Program-made: the position numbers and the translations under genes
The notes under the pieces: generated by a model
The model's input: the letters and a program-made list of their open reading frames with translations, nothing else
What the model was told of the DNA's origin: nothing
Database searches by the model: none
Shown here: positions 43,819 through 55,592 of the stretch, in pieces
Position numbering within the stretch: the stretch's first letter is position 1
Layout of the letters: every line of letters starts with the position of its first letter
DNA from: Gammaproteobacteria bacterium
GTDB taxonomy: Bacteria; Pseudomonadota; Gammaproteobacteria; VBWC01
DNA length: 64,000 nt
NCBI GenBank assembly: GCA_023266115.1
Contig: JAHFRU010000007.1
Span: forward strand, 73,939-137,938
Reading direction: 5' to 3'

Positions 43819-43889
43819 AGCACTGGATGCGGGATAACGGCCACGCCATTTCAGGCATGACGTGACGATGTTGATGGCATGGCTGTGAC

Positions 43890-44966
43890 TCATCCCGCCT
43901 GTTCCATGCCGGCAATCTTCATCAGCAAGCGGCTGAACGCCCGGTTGGAATGCAACGACGACGATTCTTCCATCGTGTGGTAGCCGGTCGTCGGTAATTG
44001 CAGCGTCGTCCCCTGCACAAATCCATTGGACGCGGCGGTGATCCGCCCCATCTCGGTACTGCCCAGCGACTGCGGTTCCTTGCCTTGCGCTACGGCCTGC
44101 CGGTTTTGCGCCTCTATATATTCGTCCTTGAAGGTGTAGCTGACGTTCAGGGTCTTGCACAAATCTTCGAGCCGGGTCGACATCTCGCGGTTAAACACGG
44201 CATTGGCATCCCGCCGTCGCAAGACGACATTCTGCTGATCCGCACTGCCGCTGTCCGGGAAGGGACTGGTATCGACCACCACCAGTTTGTCGGTGGCACC
44301 GTTGAAGCGGCGAAACCATTCGAGCAGAAAGCGCCAGCTGCTGCCGGATTCCTCTTGCGCGGTAAAAAATGCCGTGCCCTGGAACCCGAGACCGAACATA
44401 TGCACCAGATGCGCCGCCGTCAGCACATTGTCGAGTTGCCCGCACAAGCGGTCTTCGGTGATAGTCAAGCGGTCGGTGAATGCGACCGGCGTGCCCGCCA
44501 CCAGATGTTCCAGACCTTCGACCTCGAATATCAGGTTGTTGCGGTACTCGCAGACATAGGACCGGGTAATCGTCCCGGAACCGCGATAGGCCCCGGACCA
44601 CGGCTCATAGGCCATGACAGGAATGGCCTGAAAGCGGTCGACGATCTTCCTCATTAACTTTTCCGATACCGAATTGCCGAGCAGGTCCGAGCGATGGCCG
44701 GTGACGAACGCGGCGTACTGAAATTCGTTGGGCCCGGTGCAGATCAGACCGTGCCGATCGATATGCGCGGAGAACATCGCGGATTCGGGCTTGCTCCCTT
44801 GCGCCACCAGCAGGCCTTCATACCAGGTGACTTTCGCGCCGCGCTCTTCCAGCTCGCGCTGCAATACGCGAAAGAACGAGTGCTCCGCACCGACAACACT
44901 GGGTTGCCGGATAAGGGCCTTCAACAGATCGATAAAGTGTTCGGCTTGTTGCACGGTGTGCGGCAC
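43890..44966 (-). CDS. M20/M28/M42-type zinc aminopeptidase-like protein
   Basis: A 358-residue putative metallopeptidase. Candidate metal ligands occur in the canonical order: His/Asp of FSAHIDRHG (about 68), Asp of CGQLDNVLTA (about 178), Glu pair in TAQEESGSSW (about 206), Asp in VVVDTSPFPD (about 230) and His in TTGYHTMEESSS near the C terminus. That layout is typical of M28/M42-like co-catalytic zinc peptidases. The start is GTG. No signal peptide, so cytoplasmic. Substrate is unknown. Confidence 0.85.
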   Translation of the reverse strand: MPHTVQQAEHFIDLLKALIRQPSVVGAEHSFFRVLQRELEERGAKVTWYEGLLVAQGSKPESAMFSAHIDRHGLICTGPNEFQYAAFVTGHRSDLLGNSVSEKLMRKIVDRFQAIPVMAYEPWSGAYRGSGTITRSYVCEYRNNLIFEVEGLEHLVAGTPVAFTDRLTITEDRLCGQLDNVLTAAHLVHMFGLGFQGTAFFTAQEESGSSWRFLLEWFRRFNGATDKLVVVDTSPFPDSGSADQQNVVLRRRDANAVFNREMSTRLEDLCKTLNVSYTFKDEYIEAQNRQAVAQGKEPQSLGSTEMGRITAASNGFVQGTTLQLPTTGYHTMEESSSLHSNRAFSRLLMKIAGMEQAG

Positions 44967-45226
44967 TCTCGGAAGATAGGCGGTAGATTTCTAATTGTAG
45001 CGGCTTTCGAGGGAAGTGCGCTGGAGATACTGTCCGGCGCGATGACGGGTGAATGGAGAAAATAATCGGGGTATAGTCACCGCTGCCCTATAAATACCGC
45101 GGCTTTTCGGACAATCCCCTCGCCCAAAGGGAGAAGGGACGCTTGAGCCATCTTCATGCTCGAGACCGATGTGAACCCTTACGGCATGGCGGGAAGAACC
45201 GAGACCTATCCTCGGAACGCGACCGG

Positions 45227-45643
45227 CTACGCATCACCGTCTTTAGGCCCAATCCAGAAAAACGGGTTGCGCGCGACCTCCCACAGATGGCCATCCGGGT
45301 CCTTGAAGTAGCCGCTGTAGCCGCCCCAAAACACCTTCTGCGGTTGCTTCACCAGCGTCGCTCCGGCGGCAACAGCCTGGCGTATAACGTCGTCCACTTC
45401 CGCCTCTGACTGGACGTTGTGCGCAAGCGCGAACGATTCGAATCCGTGACCTGCCGCAGAAATCGTCGCGTCCTCCGCCAACGCGTCACGTCCATACAGA
45501 CCCAGCCAGGTACCGTTGAGCGTGAAAAAGGCGACTTCCGGGGGCGATTCCATGCGGGGAAAGCCCAGGCCTTGTTCGTAGAACTTCACAGATGCCGCGA
45601 GGTCGCGCACACCCAGCGTAATCATGCTGATGCGGGGTTTCAC
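45227..45643 (-). CDS. VOC-superfamily protein (second)
   Basis: A 138-residue protein with two VOC modules: ITLGVRDLAASVKFYEQGLGF and, later, GYSGYFKDPDGHLWEVARNP, a common C-terminal signature. The start was placed at GTG 45643 because AGGAG sits about nine bases upstream; a longer ATG start (45691) adds 16 unconserved residues. The function could be a lactoylglutathione-lyase-like or ring-cleavage enzyme, and cannot be assigned. Confidence 0.85.
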   Translation of the reverse strand: MKPRISMITLGVRDLAASVKFYEQGLGFPRMESPPEVAFFTLNGTWLGLYGRDALAEDATISAAGHGFESFALAHNVQSEAEVDDVIRQAVAAGATLVKQPQKVFWGGYSGYFKDPDGHLWEVARNPFFWIGPKDGDA

Positions 45644-45697
45644 CGGTAATAACTCCTGCTCTGCTGCATGACGAACCACGTGGCAGGTCACGCCACG

Positions 45698-46198
45698 TCA
45701 AACAAAAAACGTTAAATCACGCCCCAGCACCAGCGCGTCCTCGCGACCGCTTTCGGCCGGATAGTAGTCCGGGCGCACGTGGATTTCGTTAAAGCCGATG
45801 CTGTTATACAGATTGATCGCGGCGATGTTGGATGGCCGCACTTCCAGATACATGGATTCGGCGCCGGCGACGCGCGCCTGTTGTATCAACAGGCCCAGCA
45901 GCTTGCGAGCATGGCCTTCGCGGCGGTAACCGGGATCGACGCACAGGTTCAGCATATGCGATTCGCCGGCACCGACGGACATGATGCCATAGCCGCGCAC
46001 GATGCCTTCACGTTCCAGCACACGACAGAAATACCCGGCGCGCATGCAGTCGCGAAAGATGGTCTCGCTCCAGGGGAAATGATACGAACGCCGCTCGATC
46101 GACAGTACCGCCGACACATCGCCGGGCTGCATCGGCCGTATCTGCTCGGTGAGTCCGTCGCGGGGCGGGGATTCGGGCTCTCTGAACTTGCGCACCAT
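45698..46198 (-). CDS. rimI: Ribosomal-protein-alanine N-acetyltransferase
   Basis: A 166-residue GNAT enzyme acetylating the N terminus of ribosomal protein bS18. The acetyl-CoA loop is in VDPGYRREGHARKLL (the RxxGxA form), followed by LEVRPSNIAAINLYNSIGF, the classic RimI signature. It is 12 bases downstream of the udg gene on the same strand, an arrangement common in gammaproteobacteria. Confidence 0.93.
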   Translation of the reverse strand: MVRKFREPESPPRDGLTEQIRPMQPGDVSAVLSIERRSYHFPWSETIFRDCMRAGYFCRVLEREGIVRGYGIMSVGAGESHMLNLCVDPGYRREGHARKLLGLLIQQARVAGAESMYLEVRPSNIAAINLYNSIGFNEIHVRPDYYPAESGREDALVLGRDLTFFV

Positions 46199-46210
46199 GG
46201 CAGGTAATTC

Positions 46211-46948
46211 CTACGTCGCGCCGCGACTGATTTTTACCGCGAATTGCAGATCCAGCCACGCCTTGCGCTTTTCGCCCGGCGAGCGCAGCAGATAGGCCGG
46301 ATGATAGGTAACCACCAGCGGCACGCCTGTCGCATCACCAGCGCCGGTCGAGTAACGGTGCACCTTGCCGCGCAGCGCACCGACGCGGGTGTCGGTCTTC
46401 AACAGATTCTGCGCGGCAATACGGCCGAGCGCCAGGATGATCTTCGGCCGGATCAGTTCCACCTGCCGTTGCAGATACGGCTCGCAATGCGCGACCTCGC
46501 CGGGCTGCGGATCGCGGTTGCCCGGCGGACGGCATTTCAGCACATTCGCGATATAGACCTGCTCGCGTTTCATGCCGATCGCCTCGATCATTGCGTTCAG
46601 CAACTGGCCGGCGCGCCCGACAAATGGCTCGCCCTGGCGGTCTTCCTCGGCCCCCGGTGCCTCGCCGACGATCAGCCAGTCGGCATTGCGGTCACCGACG
46701 CCGAACACCGTCTGCGTGCGTGTCTGGTGCAGACCGCACAATGTGCACGCGGCGACGCGTGCCTGCAAGGTATCCCAATCCAGTAGTGCTACCGATCCAT
46801 CAGCAGCATCGGCAACAAAATCCTGACCGGGCTTTGTTACCGCGACGCCTGCTTCCGGCACGGCAGACGAACGCGCGACCCAGCGCTGGATACCCATGGC
46901 GTCCAGATATTGCGCATGGAGAGCGGTTTTACGGTCAAGGTTTGCCAT
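46211..46948 (-). CDS. Family 4 uracil-DNA glycosylase (Fe-S type)
   Basis: A 245-residue glycosylase. The cluster-ligating Cys residues are visible ([23 protein letters not shown]). Catalytic motif [17 protein letters not shown] and substrate motif TYHPAYLLR are intact. An N-terminal extension of about 55 residues precedes the domain, which is longer than the thermophilic archetypes. It removes uracil from DNA. It is co-transcribed with rimI. Confidence 0.93.
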   Translation of the reverse strand: MANLDRKTALHAQYLDAMGIQRWVARSSAVPEAGVAVTKPGQDFVADAADGSVALLDWDTLQARVAACTLCGLHQTRTQTVFGVGDRNADWLIVGEAPGAEEDRQGEPFVGRAGQLLNAMIEAIGMKREQVYIANVLKCRPPGNRDPQPGEVAHCEPYLQRQVELIRPKIILALGRIAAQNLLKTDTRVGALRGKVHRYSTGAGDATGVPLVVTYHPAYLLRSPGEKRKAWLDLQFAVKISRGAT

Positions 46949-47015
46949 TACCGTGGATTACTTTTCATAAAGCAACGTACATTTGGTCGTGTTCTACGAA
47001 AAATACTGCTAATTC

Positions 47016-47096
47016 GTCATTCCGGGCGGAGCGTAGCGAAGACCCGGAATCCAGTAGTTATTAGTTGGACTGGATTCCAGCTTTCGCAGGAATGAC
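47016..47096. repeat. Family A repeat, copy 8
   Basis: GTCATTCCGGGCGGAGCG at the left, GACCCGGAATCCAG / CTGGATTCCAG arms, CAGGAATGAC at the right; between udg and leuA. Confidence 0.8.
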
Positions 47097-47142
47097 GACA
47101 AAGCAACCCGTCCGGAATCTCTCTTTTGCGCTGCATTTATCG

Positions 47143-48678
47143 TCACACCTGCGGATGCGCGCGCTCGGTGCGCATCATGATCTTGTTCAGCGCGTTGATG
47201 TAGGCCTTCGCCGACGCGATAACGATATCGGTATCGGCGCCCTGGCCGTTGACGATCATGCCGCCTTTCATCAGCCGCACCGTTACCTCGCCCTGCGAAT
47301 CGGTGCCGGTGGTGATGTTGTTGACCGAATAGAGTTGCAGCTCCGCCTCGCTCTTGATGATCATTTCAATCGCCTTGAACACGGCGTCGACGGGACCGGC
47401 GCCTTTCTCTTTCGCCTTGAATTCCTCGTTATCCAGGCGCAACGTCACCCTGGCCTCGGCACGTTCGCCGGTCTCCGATGAGGCCTTCAACGCTACCAGC
47501 TTGAGCCGCTCGTTTTCGGCATCGATATTGGCGTCTGTCACCAGCGCCTGCAAGTCGTCGTCGAATATCTCGTGCTTCTTGTCGGCGAGTTCCTTGAAGC
47601 GCGCAAATGTGTTGTTCAATTCCACCTCGGACGCGAACTCGACGCCGAGTTCTTTCAGCCGCGTGCGAAACGCGTTACGCCCGGAATGTTTGCCGAGCAC
47701 CATGCGGTTCGCGCTCCAGCCTACATCCTCGGCGCGCATGATTTCATAGGTCTCGCGCCGTTTGAGCACACCGTCCTGGTGGATACCGGATTCATGCGCG
47801 AATGCATTGGCGCCGACGATGGCCTTGTTCGGTTGCACCGCGAAACCGGTGATGCCGGACACCAGCCGGCTGGTTGGCACGATCTGCGTCGCATCGACCG
47901 TGGTATCGCACGGAAACAGGTCCTGACGCGTGCGCACCGCCATGACGATTTCCTCGAGCGACGCGTTGCCGGCGCGCTCGCCAAGACCGTTGATCGTGCA
48001 CTCGACCTGGCGCGCGCCGTTCAGCACCGCCGACAACGAATTCGCCACCGCCAGACCGAGATCATTGTGGCAATGCACCGAGAACACGGCCTGGTCGGCG
48101 TTCGGTACGCGTTCGATCAACTGCCTGAGCAACGCGCCGAACTGATGCGGCAGGTTGTATCCGACGGTGTCGGGAATATTGACCGTGCCCGCGCCGGCGG
48201 CAATCACCGCTTCGAGTATACGGCAAAGAAAATCCGGGTCCGAGCGGCCGGCATCCTCGGGCGAGAACTCGACGTTGTCGGTGTATTGCCGGGCGCGCTT
48301 GACCGCCCTGACCGCCTGTTCGACGACCTGATCAGGCTCCATGCGCAGCTTCTCCTTCATGTGGATAGGCGATGTCGCGATGAAGGTATGAATGCGCGCC
48401 GCATTGGCGCCCTTCAACGCCTCGCCGGCGCGGTCGATATCGATATCCTTGGCACGCGCGAGAGCGCAGACGATGCTGTCCTTGATGGTTTCGGCGACGG
48501 CCCTGACCGACTCGAAATCGCCGGGGCTCGCGACCGGGAAGCCGGCCTCTATGACGTCGACGCGCATCTTTTCCAATGCCTTGGCGATACGCACCTTTTC
48601 ATCGCGTGTCATCGATGCGCCGGGGCTTTGCTCGCCGTCGCGTAAGGTCGTATCGAATATAATCAACTTGTCTTTCAT
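47143..48678 (-). CDS. leuA: 2-isopropylmalate synthase
   Basis: A 511-residue enzyme condensing acetyl-CoA and 2-oxoisovalerate, the first step of leucine synthesis. The N-terminal [12 protein letters not shown] motif, [16 protein letters not shown] (metal-binding His-x-His) and [11 protein letters not shown] are present. A C-terminal LeuA-type regulatory domain (about 395-510) is intact, so leucine feedback inhibition is expected. ATG 48678 was chosen because it starts the conserved sequence; an earlier ATG adds 15 unconserved residues. A leader peptide and an attenuator-like terminator precede it, indicating leucine-dependent transcriptional control. Confidence 0.96.
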   Translation of the reverse strand: MKDKLIIFDTTLRDGEQSPGASMTRDEKVRIAKALEKMRVDVIEAGFPVASPGDFESVRAVAETIKDSIVCALARAKDIDIDRAGEALKGANAARIHTFIATSPIHMKEKLRMEPDQVVEQAVRAVKRARQYTDNVEFSPEDAGRSDPDFLCRILEAVIAAGAGTVNIPDTVGYNLPHQFGALLRQLIERVPNADQAVFSVHCHNDLGLAVANSLSAVLNGARQVECTINGLGERAGNASLEEIVMAVRTRQDLFPCDTTVDATQIVPTSRLVSGITGFAVQPNKAIVGANAFAHESGIHQDGVLKRRETYEIMRAEDVGWSANRMVLGKHSGRNAFRTRLKELGVEFASEVELNNTFARFKELADKKHEIFDDDLQALVTDANIDAENERLKLVALKASSETGERAEARVTLRLDNEEFKAKEKGAGPVDAVFKAIEMIIKSEAELQLYSVNNITTGTDSQGEVTVRLMKGGMIVNGQGADTDIVIASAKAYINALNKIMMRTERAHPQV

Positions 48679-48729
48679 GGTCTGGCTCCAGTCCGCGAAC
48701 GCCAGTGTAACCGACGTCCGCATGGGTGC

Positions 48730-48755
48730 AAAAGCACGCCGCGATGCGGGCGCGC
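48730..48755 (-). terminator. Attenuator terminator upstream of leuA
   Basis: On the minus strand, GCGCGCCCGC pairs imperfectly with GCGGCGTGC (one bulge, one wobble, loop ATC), followed by TTTT. It lies between the leader peptide stop (48811) and the leuA start (48678), the position expected for an attenuator. Confidence 0.6.
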
Positions 48756-48810
48756 ATTCATTTACAGGGTATTTTCCGGCCGTGGCCGGGGGAGTGCGTA
48801 GGTGGCTGCC

Positions 48811-48936
48811 TTACGGCAGCAGTCGCAGCGCGCGCAGCAGGCGCACTTCGCCGAGGAGTAATGGCAACAACGGACGCACGGACGCTCCGACCAGCGGGAG
48901 CGTCGCACGTGCAAGGATATGGATGAAGTAGTTCAT
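48811..48936 (-). CDS. Leucine-rich leader peptide of leuA (41 residues)
   Basis: A 41-codon frame with 13 leucine codons of five types, including TTG TTG CCA TTA CTC CTC and CTG CTG runs (for example PLLPLLLGE and RLLRALRLLP). Its stop overlaps a small hairpin (CTGCC GTAA GGCAG). This is the hallmark of a translational attenuation leader, in which ribosome stalling at Leu codons controls the downstream terminator. A good -35/-10 pair puts +1 at or next to the ATG, so the leader may be translated from a leaderless mRNA. Function in this organism is inference. Confidence 0.65.
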   Translation of the reverse strand: MNYFIHILARATLPLVGASVRPLLPLLLGEVRLLRALRLLP

Positions 48937-48942
48937 GGGCCG

Positions 48943-48971
48943 ACTATATACCGAATAATTTGACTTGCCAA
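48943..48971 (-). promoter_or_regulatory. Sigma-70-like promoter of the leuA leader
   Basis: Minus strand TTGGCA (-35), exactly 17 bases, then TATAGT (-10); five of six consensus bases at each. Predicted +1 is near 48936, the A of the leader ATG. Confidence 0.65.
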
Positions 48972-49008
48972 GCCGGGACAGCGGCCGGCGGCGCCCCGGC
49001 TTTAACGG

Positions 49009-49806
49009 TCAGGTAGCTTTCCCGCCGCCACGCGCCGATTTTGTTTTTCGCAGTTGATGCAGCGTTAGTATCGGCCCCGACAGTACATAAACGACAAATC
49101 CGGTGAACAGTACGGTCGGCGGATGAATCGAGATGAACACGTAGATCAGCACTATCAGGAACACGGCTACAAACGGCACGCGGTCCTTCAGATCGAGATC
49201 CTTGAAACTGCGGTATCTGACGTTGCTGACCATCAGCACGCCGGCGAACATCGTCACGAGAAACGCGAGCCATGCGATCTCCGCACCGATCACGCCGTAG
49301 TCGACGCCGATCCAGATCGATCCGGCCACGATGCCCGCCGCGGAAGGGCTCGGCAGTCCCTGGAAATAGCGCTTGTCGCCATCGCCGACCTGCGTATTGA
49401 AGCGCGCCAGCCGCAGCGCGGCGCCGGCGGTATAGATAAACGCGCCCAGCCAGCCGATCTTGCCGAGCGATGACAGTGCCCACGAGTACATCACCAATGC
49501 CGGCGCGAGGCCGAACGACACCATGTCGACCAGGCTGTCATACTCGGCGCCGAAATCGCTCTGGGTATTCGTCAGACGCGCGACCCGCCCGTCGATGCCG
49601 TCCAGGATCATCGCGATAAATATCGCCACCGCCGCCGCCTCGAAACGCCCCTGCATGCCGGCGACGACGGCATAGAATCCGGCGAACAGGTTCGCCGTCG
49701 TGAACAGGTTGGGCAGCAGATAAATGCCGCGACGCGGCTTGCGTTCGCCGGTCTCCTGGGGCTTGCCGGGCTGCTCGTCTACTGGTTTATCAGGCTGCAT
49801 AGGCAT
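49009..49806 (-). CDS. pssA: CDP-diacylglycerol-serine O-phosphatidyltransferase
   Basis: A 265-residue integral membrane enzyme making phosphatidylserine. The CDP-alcohol phosphotransferase motif is complete: DGIDGRVARLTNTQSDFGAEYDSLVD. Multiple hydrophobic segments are visible (LFTTANLFAGFYAVVAG, WLAFLVTMFAGVLMV). The N-terminal extension is polar and Pro-rich. It overlaps the upstream psd-like gene by 17 bases, so the two are tightly coupled. Confidence 0.94.
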   Translation of the reverse strand: MPMQPDKPVDEQPGKPQETGERKPRRGIYLLPNLFTTANLFAGFYAVVAGMQGRFEAAAVAIFIAMILDGIDGRVARLTNTQSDFGAEYDSLVDMVSFGLAPALVMYSWALSSLGKIGWLGAFIYTAGAALRLARFNTQVGDGDKRYFQGLPSPSAAGIVAGSIWIGVDYGVIGAEIAWLAFLVTMFAGVLMVSNVRYRSFKDLDLKDRVPFVAVFLIVLIYVFISIHPPTVLFTGFVVYVLSGPILTLHQLRKTKSARGGGKAT

Positions 49807-50533
49807 CTTGTACTCCTTTTACCGCCGCCGGTTCGGCCACCACCGGAGCGTCGTGGACAACATTCGCTATCACGTCGCTGCCGGCAATCAGCGTATCGCC
49901 GGCACTGACCAGCAGCCGGGCGCTATCCGGCAGCAGCACTTCCAGCCGGGCGCCAAACGGGATAAAACCGCAGCGCTGGCCCTGCCCGATACGCTGGCCG
50001 ACGTGGATATAACAGCGCGGCGCGAAGCCAAACCGGCGCGGCACGACTGTCATCACAATATCATCCGACTCGTCGGTCTGTAGCCATAACGCGATCCGGT
50101 CGTTCGGCAACGATGTCGGGCCCGGAGTATTGATCGCCGCGTGCAGTTGGTTCGGGGCAGCATGGCTACCAGTGGACTTGCCGCCGCCGACCCAGCCCTG
50201 CACAAGCTTTGCTTCGATCGGGCTGCGTGTCGTGAACGGCCCTGACAGCGGCATCTGGATGGTGATCCGCCGGCATTTTCGCTGCAGGTAAGGATCATCG
50301 ACCAGCGCCACCGCGACCACGGTACCATCGACCGGACTGACAACTGCCAGCGGCGCAGCGGGAATCTCCCGGTCTGGATCCCGGTAGAGATAGACCAGCA
50401 GCGCGCCAAGAATCAACAAGGGCAGGCTGGCAAGCGGTCGCGACGCCAGCAACGCAATAACCGCAGCGCCGAACGCGGCCAGAACGATCGGGCGCCCTTC
50501 ACGCGAAATATACGAACCGCCTGTTCCAGCCAT
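49790..50533 (-). CDS. Phosphatidylserine decarboxylase-like protein lacking the pyruvoyl serine
   Basis: A 247-residue membrane-associated member of the PSD family. It has an N-terminal hydrophobic stretch (about 18-45), then the family core (YRDPDREIP, VSPVDGTVV). Two landmarks of an active enzyme are changed. The self-cleavage site, normally FGS, reads PFGARLEVLLP (Ala for Ser, about residue 198). The usual (D/N)VH-NR(A/S)P stretch reads GPFTTRSPIEAK, with no His. It therefore probably cannot form a pyruvoyl group. Its place between ilvC and pssA is the normal place for Psd, so it may be a diverged paralogue with a regulatory or lipid-binding role. An active Psd elsewhere would be needed to make phosphatidylethanolamine. 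Confidence 0.8.
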   Translation of the reverse strand: MAGTGGSYISREGRPIVLAAFGAAVIALLASRPLASLPLLILGALLVYLYRDPDREIPAAPLAVVSPVDGTVVAVALVDDPYLQRKCRRITIQMPLSGPFTTRSPIEAKLVQGWVGGGKSTGSHAAPNQLHAAINTPGPTSLPNDRIALWLQTDESDDIVMTVVPRRFGFAPRCYIHVGQRIGQGQRCGFIPFGARLEVLLPDSARLLVSAGDTLIAGSDVIANVVHDAPVVAEPAAVKGVQDAYAA

Positions 50534-50705
50534 GTTCCGGCCTCGCTGTTGCCGCGCGCCTGTTTAACGGGTAGCGGTAACCGGGTGGAGGCCCAGATCG
50601 CCGTAATCCTGGTTCTTGCTACGCCCACCCGGATTGCGCTGCGCTACATCCAGGCTACGGGTTTACTATCGAGAATTACCTATAAGCGTGGCACGCCCAA
50701 TGGCC

Positions 50706-50771
50706 GTCATTCCCGCGAAAGCGCGACTGCATGGATGCAGGACTCGTCCGCTGCGCTCCGCCCGGAATGAC
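50706..50771. repeat. Family A repeat, copy 9 (inverted relative to copy 6)
   Basis: GTCATTCCCGCGAAAGCG at the left and CCGGAATGAC at the right, with the long copy-6-type flanks on both sides (about 50670-50705 and 50772-50815). It lies between the psd-like gene and ilvC. Confidence 0.8.
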
Positions 50772-50826
50772 AGTCGCGATGTGTTGTCACGCAATTTGGT
50801 CATTCTCGATAATACAAAACGCTATT

Positions 50827-51882
<1,056 letters not shown>

Positions 51883-51897
51883 CTATTTGAATGAGCC

Positions 51898-51978
51898 GTC
51901 ATTCCGGGCATAGCGCAGCGAAGACCCGGAATCCAGTGGCCATTAGAGCAACTGGATTGCCGCTTTCGCGGGAATGAC
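51898..51978. repeat. Family A repeat, copy 10
   Basis: GTCATTCCGGGCATAGCGC at the left, GACCCGGAATCCAG arm, GCGGGAATGAC at the right; between ilvC and ilvH. The right flank (TTTAGACATGTCATGC then ATAGGTATGCTCTCG) matches the extended flank seen in copy 6. Confidence 0.8.
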
Positions 51979-52015
51979 GATCTTTAGACATGTCATGCAT
52001 ATAGGTATGCTCTCG

Positions 52016-52509
52016 TTAGATATGCAGGCTCTTCTCGCCGCGCGCGATGCCGGACACGCCGGAGCGTACCGTTTCGAGTATCTGCGCCCGGCCGACCGCC
52101 TCAATGAAGGCATCGAGCTTGTCGCCGGTGCCGGTCAGCTCGACCGTATAGGTGCTGCCGGTCACGTCGATGACGCGACCGCGGAAGATATCGCTGAGCC
52201 GCTTGATGTCCTCGCGATTGCCGTCGGTGGTGCCGATCTTGATGAGCATCATCTCACGCTCGATATGACCGCCCTCGGTCAGATCCATCAGCTTGACGAC
52301 ATCGATCAGCTTGTTGAGCTGTTTGGTGATCTGCTCGATGATCTCCTCCGAACCACGCGTCACTATCGTCATGCGCGACAGCGACGGGTCTTCGGTCGGC
52401 GCCACCGTCAGCGATTCGATGTTGTAGCCACGCGCCGAGAAAAGTCCAGCGACACGCGACAGCGCGCCGGCCTCGTTCTCGAGCAACAATGAAATAATGC
52501 GGCGCATCG

Positions 52510-52513
<4 letters not shown>
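52016..52513 (-). CDS. ilvH: Acetolactate synthase small subunit
   Basis: A 165-residue regulatory subunit. The N-terminal ACT domain ([28 protein letters not shown]) binds valine; the C-terminal domain completes the standard length. It overlaps the large subunit gene by four bases (52510-52513), so both are translated in equal amounts. Confidence 0.96.
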
Positions 52514-54204
<1,691 letters not shown>

Positions 54205-54411
54205 GGTCAATCCCCCCGAAAAACTTCTGAAAAGCCTGAACAATACGGCGGATCGCCACACCGATCCCGGCGCGGGTCCGCTGATAAAACGGGCTAGTAT
54301 AATGACAGGAATCGTCCAGCGATAGAATATGTTCGATAAAATAACCACTTGTTTGCCATGATATTGAATCGAACCGGCGCAACAGCGCCGCCGACAAAGA
54401 GGAGTGGCCGC

Positions 54412-54756
54412 ATGCCGTATCTGAAGATCCAGACCAATATCGAGCGCGAACCCGGCGACAGCCAGCCGGTGCTGGCACGGGCCTCAAAACTGGTCGCCGA
54501 ACTGCTCGGCAAGCCCGAAAAATACGTGATGGTCGCGCTCGAAACCGCGCTGCCGATGGTCCTGGGTGGCAGCGAAGCGCCCGCCGCCTATCTGGAGCTG
54601 AAAAGCATAGGATTGCCGCACGACAGGACCACGGAATTATCGCAGGCCCTGTGCGAACTGATCCACGCCGAATTCGGCGTCACGCCGGAGCGCGTCTACA
54701 TCGAATTCGCCGACGCACCACGCACGATGTGGGGCTGGAACGGCGGGACGTTTTGA
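54412..54756 (+). CDS. MIF-like tautomerase
   Basis: A 114-residue protein of the tautomerase superfamily. The catalytic Pro is the second residue (MPYLKIQTN). Downstream signature [20 protein letters not shown] and C-terminal [20 protein letters not shown] are those of bacterial macrophage-migration-inhibitory-factor homologues, which usually form trimers. GAGGAG lies upstream of ATG 54412; the longer ORF to 54349 is unconserved. Substrate is unknown. It is divergent from ilvB. Confidence 0.92.
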   Translation: MPYLKIQTNIEREPGDSQPVLARASKLVAELLGKPEKYVMVALETALPMVLGGSEAPAAYLELKSIGLPHDRTTELSQALCELIHAEFGVTPERVYIEFADAPRTMWGWNGGTF

Positions 54757-54899
54757 TGACGCCAACCCGCGTTTTTCGCCGTTGGATGCGGTGCTACAGG
54801 CGATGTATCGCTTGCGATTGATGCCGTTTGCGGTGCTCAACGCGTACGACTCGCGTTTCTGCCGCGCCGGCCTGTAACGGAAGCGCTGCTAAAAAACAT

Positions 54900-55163
54900 C
54901 TACCGGATCGACTTGATCGGTCCCGTCCTGACACGATCGATATCCGCCTGCACCTGTTCACGACTGCGCTGGTAGACGAGTTCCCGCCCCATGACACTCC
55001 CGGCGTACGCCTGCCCGGTCCGTGTCGGCTTCAGTTCGCAGCGCACACTGTGTGTACCCGCGCCAATGACGACCTCGATCCGGTCGGGCCGTTTGCTGAA
55101 TACGACGACCTCCATGGACTGGCCGGTCTCGGTAGCGATAACGGTGATCTTTTCATCGTTCAT
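54900..55163 (-). CDS. Small conserved protein of unknown function
   Basis: An 87-residue protein starting MNDEKITVIATETGQSMEVVV. Beta-strand-rich N-terminal half (VVVFSKRPDRIEVVIGAG), then an amphipathic C-terminal helix with a basic face (YQRSREQVQADIDRVRTG). No Cys, signal peptide or membrane segment. It could be a nucleic-acid or partner-binding protein; I do not recognise the family. GGAAT lies just upstream of the ATG. Confidence 0.6.
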   Translation of the reverse strand: MNDEKITVIATETGQSMEVVVFSKRPDRIEVVIGAGTHSVRCELKPTRTGQAYAGSVMGRELVYQRSREQVQADIDRVRTGPIKSIR

Positions 55164-55592
55164 AGAATTCCTGGCGGTCGGCGATCGAGAGAAAGGCATC
55201 TACCCTGCATATAACAACTGCCACCTGTCTTTTAACAATAACGCTGATCGCCTTGATTAACAATCCTGCTGCGCGGGATCCATCATGAGGGGCGCATTCG
55301 CTCCGCGTTCTGAGAAACGCAAGCGGACTCGCACTACGCGCTGAGGTTAATACGGGACAGACCGTGGTTTTCCGCTAAAATCACCCGTTGGATGTTGAAA
55401 AACGCCGTCCATGGCGTCTTTCAACGCGCAAAGCAAAACGCATGATTTTTTTCTTGTGTCGCTTTTCAAACGGATAAAGCCTGCTTGAAAAATTACAGGC
55501 TATCCCTGCGCCGCGCAGGCTGTGATTCAGCAGCCTGCTGGCCAGATGACAAGGAGCGAAACGCAGTGCAGCAAGAGTGGCAATGTCGAACA
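55164..55592. other. Intergenic region with a hairpin
   Basis: No gene seen. A 13-base stem (GTTGAAAAACGCC / GGCGTCTTTCAAC, one mismatch, six-base loop) lies at 55394-55425. It has no T-run, so a terminator is unlikely. A promoter for the L,D-transpeptidase gene is expected between it and 55593 but is not obvious. Confidence 0.5.

Noticed and set aside
54205-54411. Possible branched-chain leader peptide upstream of ilvB
   Set aside because: An Ile/Val/Leu-rich stretch exists but has no stop before ilvB and no attenuator hairpin; an alternative short frame lacks a run of relevant codons.
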